Shown in pieces: positions 6,292 to 10,178 of a DNA stretch of 10,178 bases (position 1 is its first letter; every line of letters starts with the position of its first letter). The position numbers and the translations under genes were made by a program. The stretch is from Nitrososphaerota archaeon (GTDB lineage Archaea; Thermoproteota; Nitrososphaeria; Nitrososphaerales; Gagatemarchaeaceae). A model generated the notes under the pieces. That model searched no databases. It had not been told where the DNA came from and saw nothing but the letters and a program-made list of their open reading frames with translations. The stretch covers positions 1-10,178 of the forward strand of contig JACQFO010000063.1 in the NCBI GenBank assembly GCA_016200025.1, in the 5' to 3' direction.

Positions 6292-7776
6292 GTGATGCTT
6301 GCCCTCAAGAAAGGGGCCCTCTACTTCGACGCCCTCGTCGCCGAGACCGAGCTCAAGGAAGACCAGATCAGGAGGGCGCTCCAGTGGCTGTCATCGAAGA
6401 AGTTCGTCGAACTCGTGACTGAGACCGGCGACCGGGTCACCTCTCTTGTCGAGGAGACTCCAGAGCTTGAGCTGGTCCGCAGGATTCAGGAGGCCGGCGG
6501 CGCGTTGCCTCTGGAGGAGGCGAAACGTACCTTCGCATCCAGTGACGAATTTTCTGCGGCCATCGGAAACGCAAGGGCCCTCGGCTGGGTCCAGATCAGG
6601 ACCGACGGCACAGTCACGAGATTTGTCCTCGGGAACCTCGGCGACCTTGAGCTGCATCAGAACCTCCTGGCCAGATCCTTCGGAAAGTCAGTCGACATCA
6701 AGAGCCTGGGTGAGAAGGAACGGGCCCTTGCCGACCGCTACGTCGAGAGAGGCGTGATGAAAAAGGAGCGCAGCCGGCTCGTCTGGGTCAAGCCTACACA
6801 GCTCTGGAAGTCGTCTGCCTCGGGGAAGAACGCTAGCACCCGTGATTCAGGCGAGCCCCAGAAACTAATGGAGAAACTGACGCCGGAAATCCTGGCTTCT
6901 CGAAGCTGGAAGGGACTGAGGCTGAGGCCCCTAGACGTGGAAGCAAAAGCCCCACGCTTCTTCCCTGGCCGCAGGCACCCTGTAAGGGATTTCATCAACG
7001 AGGTCAGGGAGACATACATCTCCATGGGGTTCACGGAGCTCGACGGCAGCAGCGTCCATCCCGCCTTCTGGAACTTCGACGCTCTCTTCATCCCCCAGGA
7101 CCACCCGGGGAGGGAGATGCAGGACACCTTCTACCTGGAGGGGCTCGAGGACAAGAAGCTCAGGCGGAGCGGGGTCGTTGCCAACGTGGCTTCAACCCAC
7201 GAGGACGGCTGGAGAACGGGGAGCCGCGGCTGGAGATATCACTGGCGGATCGAGGAGGCAAGGCGTCTCGTCCTGAGGACTCACAACACAGTGCTGACAG
7301 TCAAGGCTCTCTCCGAGTCCAAGGAAAAGGAGGCCAGGGTCTTCGCAGTTTCGAAGGTTTACAGGAATGAAAACTTGGACTACAAGCACCTGGCAGAGTT
7401 CTATCAGATGGACGGCATCATCGTGGGGGAGGGCCTCAACGTCAGGCACCTGATGGGCTTCCTCCAGGAGTTCTACAAGAAGCTGGGGATGAAGGACGTA
7501 AAGCTCTGGCCCACCTACTTCCCCTACACCGAGCCCTCCTTCGAGGTGGTCGGCTACTCCGACATCACGAAATCGTGGATCGAACTGAGCGGCTCCGGGG
7601 TCTTCCGCCCCGAGGTCACCTTGCCCCTCGGCGTCAGAGTACCCGTCCTCGCCTGGGGCCCTGGGATCGAAAGGCTCATGCTCATGCGCTACGGCCTCGA
7701 CGACATGCGCGCCCTCTACGGAGGGGACCTCTCATGGCTAAGGAACAGGGTGGAGTTTGCCAGTAGTCAGAATTAG
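6292..7776 (+). CDS. pheS: Phenylalanyl-tRNA synthetase alpha subunit
   Basis: The catalytic subunit of the (alpha-beta)2 PheRS, 494 residues from GTG at 6292. Residues 1-170 are winged-helix-like DNA/tRNA-binding modules (for example KEDQIRRALQWLSSKKFVEL, 22-41), as in archaeal and eukaryotic PheS. The class II core runs from about 220 to 490: RHPVRDFINEVRETYISMGF (228-247), motif 2 VYRNE with HLAEFYQMDG (357-375), and motif 3 PVLAWGPGIERLML (451-464). Upstream in frame, codons from CTG 6265 would add LALHPIEQK, which looks like a natural N-terminus for this family, so the true start may be a CTG. The gene begins 34 bases after trpS (8 from the CTG) and overlaps pheT by 20 bases. Confidence 0.95.
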   Translation: MMLALKKGALYFDALVAETELKEDQIRRALQWLSSKKFVELVTETGDRVTSLVEETPELELVRRIQEAGGALPLEEAKRTFASSDEFSAAIGNARALGWVQIRTDGTVTRFVLGNLGDLELHQNLLARSFGKSVDIKSLGEKERALADRYVERGVMKKERSRLVWVKPTQLWKSSASGKNASTRDSGEPQKLMEKLTPEILASRSWKGLRLRPLDVEAKAPRFFPGRRHPVRDFINEVRETYISMGFTELDGSSVHPAFWNFDALFIPQDHPGREMQDTFYLEGLEDKKLRRSGVVANVASTHEDGWRTGSRGWRYHWRIEEARRLVLRTHNTVLTVKALSESKEKEARVFAVSKVYRNENLDYKHLAEFYQMDGIIVGEGLNVRHLMGFLQEFYKKLGMKDVKLWPTYFPYTEPSFEVVGYSDITKSWIELSGSGVFRPEVTLPLGVRVPVLAWGPGIERLMLMRYGLDDMRALYGGDLSWLRNRVEFASSQN

Positions 7777-9391
7777 CCTTCCACGGTTCGCGAAGATGGT
7801 CGGTGCTGACAGGAAGACCATCCTCGGAAGGCTCCCCTACGCGGGCCTGGACATAGAAAGCGTCGAGACGGACTCGGTCAGAGTCGAGTACAGCCCCAAC
7901 CGGCCGGACTTCGGAACCGACTTCGGGATCGCCCGGGCGCTCCGGGGGCTCCTTGGGAAGGAGGCGGGCCTGCCGCGCTACGAAACCACCCCGTCGGGAA
8001 TCGCAGTCTCCGTCGACGCGAATCTCTCCCAGGTGAGGCCCTACATTGCCTGCGCGACCGCGACTGGACTCAGGCTCGACGACGAAGACGTCCGCCAGGT
8101 GATCTCGCTTCAGGAGGACCTTCACAACGGCCTCGGTAGGAAGAGGAGGACGGTCGCGATCGGCCTCCACGACCTTGACGCCATCTCGCCTCCACTGGCA
8201 TACAGGGCGGTCACCTCCGAGTTCAGGTTCGTCCCGCTCGGCGCCCGGTCCGCCTCGACAGTCGGGCAGGTACTCTCGAAGACCCCGGAGGGGAAGTCCT
8301 ATGGGAATTCTCTCCCTCTCCGGGGCCCGTTCCCGGTCATCACCGATTCAAAGGGCATGGTCCTCTCGTTCCCGCCGGTCATCAACGGGGCCGCGACCAA
8401 GGTCACCGCCCGGACTCGGAACATCTTCATCGACGTGACGGGCACGGACAAGCAGGCAGGCGACGACGCCCTCGCCGTCTTGACCACCACCATGGCCGAG
8501 GCCGGGGCCGCCATAGGAACAGTCTCCATAGGAAGGGGGAAGTCAGGCAGGATCACCCCCGACCTCTCTCCTCGCGACCTTCCCCTCGACATGGACCTCG
8601 TCCGCTCCTCACTAGGGCTCGACCTCACCAAGAAGCAGATGGCCCAGGCCCTAGGCCGGAGCCGGCTCGAAGTCAAAGGGTCGCGGGTCCTGGGCGCAAG
8701 GTACCGGGTCGACCTGCTCCATCCGGTCGACGTCGCCGAGGAAGTGGCGCTCGGCTACGGAACCGACAGGATTGGGCCCATCTACCCCCCGAGCAAACAG
8801 CCGGGCCGCTTCCACCCGTTCCAGCAGTTCCTCGATTCCGCCTCCACGGTCATGGCAGGCTCGGGGATGATCGAGCTGATGACCTTCGAGCTGGCCGACG
8901 CAGGTTCCCTTTACGAAAAGTTCGGGAGGGCCTCGACCAGTAAGATCGCGGTCCGCGACCCAAGGTCCATCGAGCACTCCCTCCTCCGCGACGCCCTCCT
9001 CCCCACCATGATGGCTGCCCTGTCAGGCAACGTGAAGTCAGACTACCCCCAGCGGGTCTTCGAGGTCGGCCGTGTCTATGCCAGGTCTGGCGGGGGAGTC
9101 TCCGAGGCGTGGCACCTCGGCTGCCTGGTCGCCCACTCCAACTCCAACTTCTCCGAAGCGAAGATGTACCTGGAGTCAGTCTGCAGGACCCTGACCGGAG
9201 CCGAGGTCTCAGCAAGAGAGGCAGAGCACTGGGCCTTCGCTGCTGGGAGGTCCGCGTCCGTGGGCCTGGAAGGCGCGCCTTTGGGGTCTGTCGGCGAGGT
9301 CAGACCCGAGGCCCTCGAAGCTTTCGGACTCAACGTCCCCGTCTCCGGCCTCGAGCTCGACCTGTCCGCGCTCTACAAACGCCTAAAATAG
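7757..9391 (+). CDS. pheT: Phenylalanyl-tRNA synthetase beta subunit
   Basis: The 544-residue structural and editing subunit of PheRS, archaeal type (no C-terminal anticodon-binding FDX-ACB domain). The N-terminal region has VEYSPNRPDFGTDFGIARAL (residues 43-62). The B3/4 editing domain covers about 110-260 (LHNGLGRKRRTVAIGLHDLD, then FPPVINGAATKVT). The B5 domain lies at about 270-340, ending in HPVDVAEEVALGYG. The last 190 residues are the inactive class II-like fold (IEHSLLRDALLPTMMAALSGN). The start is TTG 7757, inside the end of pheS, with GGTGG just upstream (7749-7753); the 20-base overlap implies translational coupling, fitting the 1:1 stoichiometry. Confidence 0.95.
   Translation: MPVVRISLPRFAKMVGADRKTILGRLPYAGLDIESVETDSVRVEYSPNRPDFGTDFGIARALRGLLGKEAGLPRYETTPSGIAVSVDANLSQVRPYIACATATGLRLDDEDVRQVISLQEDLHNGLGRKRRTVAIGLHDLDAISPPLAYRAVTSEFRFVPLGARSASTVGQVLSKTPEGKSYGNSLPLRGPFPVITDSKGMVLSFPPVINGAATKVTARTRNIFIDVTGTDKQAGDDALAVLTTTMAEAGAAIGTVSIGRGKSGRITPDLSPRDLPLDMDLVRSSLGLDLTKKQMAQALGRSRLEVKGSRVLGARYRVDLLHPVDVAEEVALGYGTDRIGPIYPPSKQPGRFHPFQQFLDSASTVMAGSGMIELMTFELADAGSLYEKFGRASTSKIAVRDPRSIEHSLLRDALLPTMMAALSGNVKSDYPQRVFEVGRVYARSGGGVSEAWHLGCLVAHSNSNFSEAKMYLESVCRTLTGAEVSAREAEHWAFAAGRSASVGLEGAPLGSVGEVRPEALEAFGLNVPVSGLELDLSALYKRLK
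9383..9391 (+). promoter_or_regulatory. TATA-like sequence over the pheT stop codon
   Basis: CTAAAATAG spans the last codons and stop of pheT and is the only AT-rich stretch before the structured RNA region. A start about 26 bases downstream (near 9414) would serve the candidate guide RNA. Alternatively the RNA is processed from the pheT transcript. Confidence 0.28.
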
Positions 9392-9431
9392 CTCTAGGCA
9401 CTCACCGAGACAGACGGCTTTCGTTCTAAAG

Positions 9432-9592
9432 CGCGCCAAACGGCCACCTGCGAAGGCGGAGACGCTTTGATGAGCAGATGGTTTACCCAGTCGCGCGACA
9501 GACGGACGCCGTTTGCCCGTTGAAGAGGCCGGGTGATGCTCCCCGCTTTGAGCTGGGACATGATCCTGGCTCGTCAGAGACGGGCAACAATC
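9432..9592 (+). ncRNA. Candidate two-hairpin H/ACA guide RNA
   Basis: No protein frame is convincing in the 218-base gap between pheT and the Toprim gene, but two hairpins fold by eye. Hairpin 1: lower stem 9432-9436/9493-9497; pocket strands 9437-9443 and 9482-9492; upper stem 9444-9451/9474-9481 (one C-A mismatch); G-A/A-G tandem with a TGAT bulge (9452-9453, 9468-9473), resembling a kink-turn; apical stem with a GAGA (GNRA) loop 9459-9462; then ACA at 9498-9500, 16 nt after the upper stem. Hairpin 2: lower stem 9514-9520/9580-9586; upper stem 9525-9533/9565-9572 with one bulged G; TGATG opposite CATGA, again kink-turn-like; apical stem 9540-9543/9555-9558; then ACA at 9587-9589, 14 nt after the upper stem. 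Archaeal H/ACA RNAs place the pocket 14-16 nt from the ACA and bind L7Ae at a kink-turn. The function, guiding rRNA or tRNA pseudouridylation, is inferred from architecture; no target is assigned. Confidence 0.6.
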
Positions 9593-9609
9593 CCAGAAGT
9601 AGATAGAAC

Positions 9610-10005
9610 TTGATCGACAAGAGGAAACGAATCTTCCAGGCCTTCGGGGCCTTCCTCTCCGACTACGTCCGCGACCTCAACCACCTGTCGGAGGACGGCT
9701 GGGCGCTGCTCGTCGAGGGGATGCGGGACGAGGCGGCCCTGAGGAAGCTCGGGTACAGAGGCAGGCTGTTCACCGTCTCCTCCCTGGGGCGTGTAGGCTC
9801 CGGGGCCCTCGGCGAAGCGAAGAAGGTCGTCATCCTCACCGACCTGGACCGAGAAGGCGGGGTCCTTGCCTCGAAATACGTCAGGAGGCTCACCCACGAG
9901 GGCATCAGGACGTCTTTGGTCGAGCGCCGGAGGCTCCAGGCGGCCACGCGGGGCGTCTTCCTGCACATCGAAAACCTCTCAAGATTTGCAGAATCCGCGT
10001 CCTAA
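9610..10005 (+). CDS. Small stand-alone Toprim domain protein
   Basis: A 131-residue protein, TTG start, consisting almost entirely of a Toprim fold. It has the catalytic Glu36 in LLVEGMRDEAAL (residues 33-44) and the metal-binding DxD Asp78/Asp80 in VVILTDLDREG (73-83). A short helical N-terminus (KRKRIFQAFGAFLSDYVRDL) precedes it. Small Toprim proteins of this kind are found in archaea (RNase M5-like/UPF0292 groups). The fold supports metal-dependent phosphotransfer or nuclease chemistry on nucleic acid, but the substrate here is not known. It lies 106 bases upstream of dnaG, itself a Toprim protein that in archaea associates with the exosome, so a link to RNA processing or DNA replication is plausible but inferred. 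Confidence 0.82.
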   Translation: MIDKRKRIFQAFGAFLSDYVRDLNHLSEDGWALLVEGMRDEAALRKLGYRGRLFTVSSLGRVGSGALGEAKKVVILTDLDREGGVLASKYVRRLTHEGIRTSLVERRRLQAATRGVFLHIENLSRFAESAS

Positions 10006-10023
10006 CCGACCAAAAACAAGAAG

Positions 10024-10030
10024 TTTATAT
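10024..10030 (+). promoter_or_regulatory. TATA box of dnaG
   Basis: TTTATAT is the strongest TATA-like sequence in the window. It predicts a transcript start near 10053 and, with the TTG start at 10112, a leader of about 59 nt, longer than for most other genes here. Confidence 0.6.
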
Positions 10031-10055
10031 CCCCGAGAATTTTGTCGATATTCGA

Positions 10056-10075
10056 TTAACGCTTAACCCGTTAAG
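10056..10075 (+). repeat. Overlapping inverted repeats in the dnaG leader
   Basis: CTTAAC-CC-GTTAAG (10062-10075) is a perfect 6-base inverted repeat, and TTAACG (10056-10061) also pairs with CGTTAA (10069-10074). The two hairpins are mutually exclusive. They lie at the expected transcript start or early leader of dnaG, so they could be an operator for a dimeric regulator or a leader structure. Function not shown. Confidence 0.45.
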
Positions 10076-10111
10076 AACGAGTTGAAAGAGAAGTGAAAGA
10101 AGTGATCGGAG

Positions 10112-10178
10112 TTGCCAGATTCAGGTATAGTAAAGTATCTAGTCAAGCTGAGGTTTGAGGTAGACGGAGTCGTCGAAA
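10112..10178 (+). CDS. dnaG: DnaG-like primase, N-terminal fragment (continues off the right edge)
   Basis: Only 22 codons are in the window. The translation begins MPDSGIVKYLVK and continues with LRFEVDGVVE, matching the start of archaeal DnaG, whose N-terminus reads KY(I/L)VK-(L/A)R-(F/I)EV(D/E)GVVEK before the conserved GAIFGQTEGL region (here cut off). An in-frame TGA at 10103 leaves TTG 10112 as the only upstream start; GGAG (10108-10111) abuts it. Archaeal DnaG has a Toprim core, shows primase activity in vitro and is a subunit of the RNA exosome. The sequence most resembles thaumarchaeal DnaG as I remember it. The C-terminal part cannot be assessed. Confidence 0.85.
   Translation, partial: MPDSGIVKYLVKLRFEVDGVVE

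Noticed and set aside
9468..9473. TGATGA as the box C of a C/D guide RNA
   Set aside because: No CTGA box D is found nearby on this strand; the element fits better as the bulge strand of a kink-turn in hairpin 1.
9437..9492. 23S rRNA peptidyl-transferase region (remembered as CUGGGUUUAGACCGUC) as target of hairpin 1
   Set aside because: ACCCAG and ACGG in the pocket match it in part, but five bases instead of the required two would separate the paired segments. The comparison is from memory, so it is not claimed.
9437..9515. Long-range 8-bp pairing CAAACGGC/GCCGTTTG (9437-9444 with 9508-9515)
   Set aside because: It conflicts with the pocket of hairpin 1 and the lower stem of hairpin 2, which together explain more of the region; it could be an alternative fold.

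Overview
The window looks archaeal, and most like a GC-rich member of the Thermoproteota/Nitrososphaeria (Thaumarchaeota-like) side of the domain. The evidence is an intron-bearing tRNA-Trp, a 5S rRNA standing apart from any 16S/23S operon, archaeal-type TrpRS, PheS/PheT, CoaD and type II methionine aminopeptidase, a DUF1512 protein, archaeal TATA-like boxes close to start codons, and a terminal archaeal DnaG whose first residues resemble thaumarchaeal DnaG. Start codons are mostly TTG or GTG. The taxonomic placement is inferred from protein flavour, not from a tree.

Left part (1-2020, minus strand): an interrupted tRNA-Trp(CCA) gene (92-263); a GTPase of the cyclic 2,3-diphosphoglycerate synthetase family (351-1687) whose reading frame is broken by one base in a run of six G; and a Trm112-like small protein (1751-2020). 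A solitary 5S rRNA gene lies on the plus strand at 2106-2218, in the divergent gap before DUF1512.

Middle part (2310-5072): a membrane-anchored DUF1512 protein with an overlapping small Cys-containing protein downstream (plus strand), tail-to-tail with methionine aminopeptidase (minus strand), which is divergent from phosphopantetheine adenylyltransferase (plus strand).

Right part (5124-10178, plus strand): trpS, pheS and pheT form a tRNA-charging cluster. The 218-base gap after pheT is not empty: it folds by eye into two hairpins, each followed by an ACA box 14-16 nt below its upper stem and each with a kink-turn-like element. That is the architecture of an archaeal H/ACA pseudouridylation guide RNA. 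A small stand-alone Toprim protein follows, then the start of dnaG behind a TATA box and a roughly 60-nt leader containing inverted repeats.

The theme is the information-processing core: tRNA-Trp and its synthetase, the Phe synthetase, 5S rRNA, a methyltransferase activator, protein N-terminal processing, a probable RNA-modification guide and an RNA-handling DnaG/Toprim pair. No mobile element, CRISPR array or phage gene was seen.
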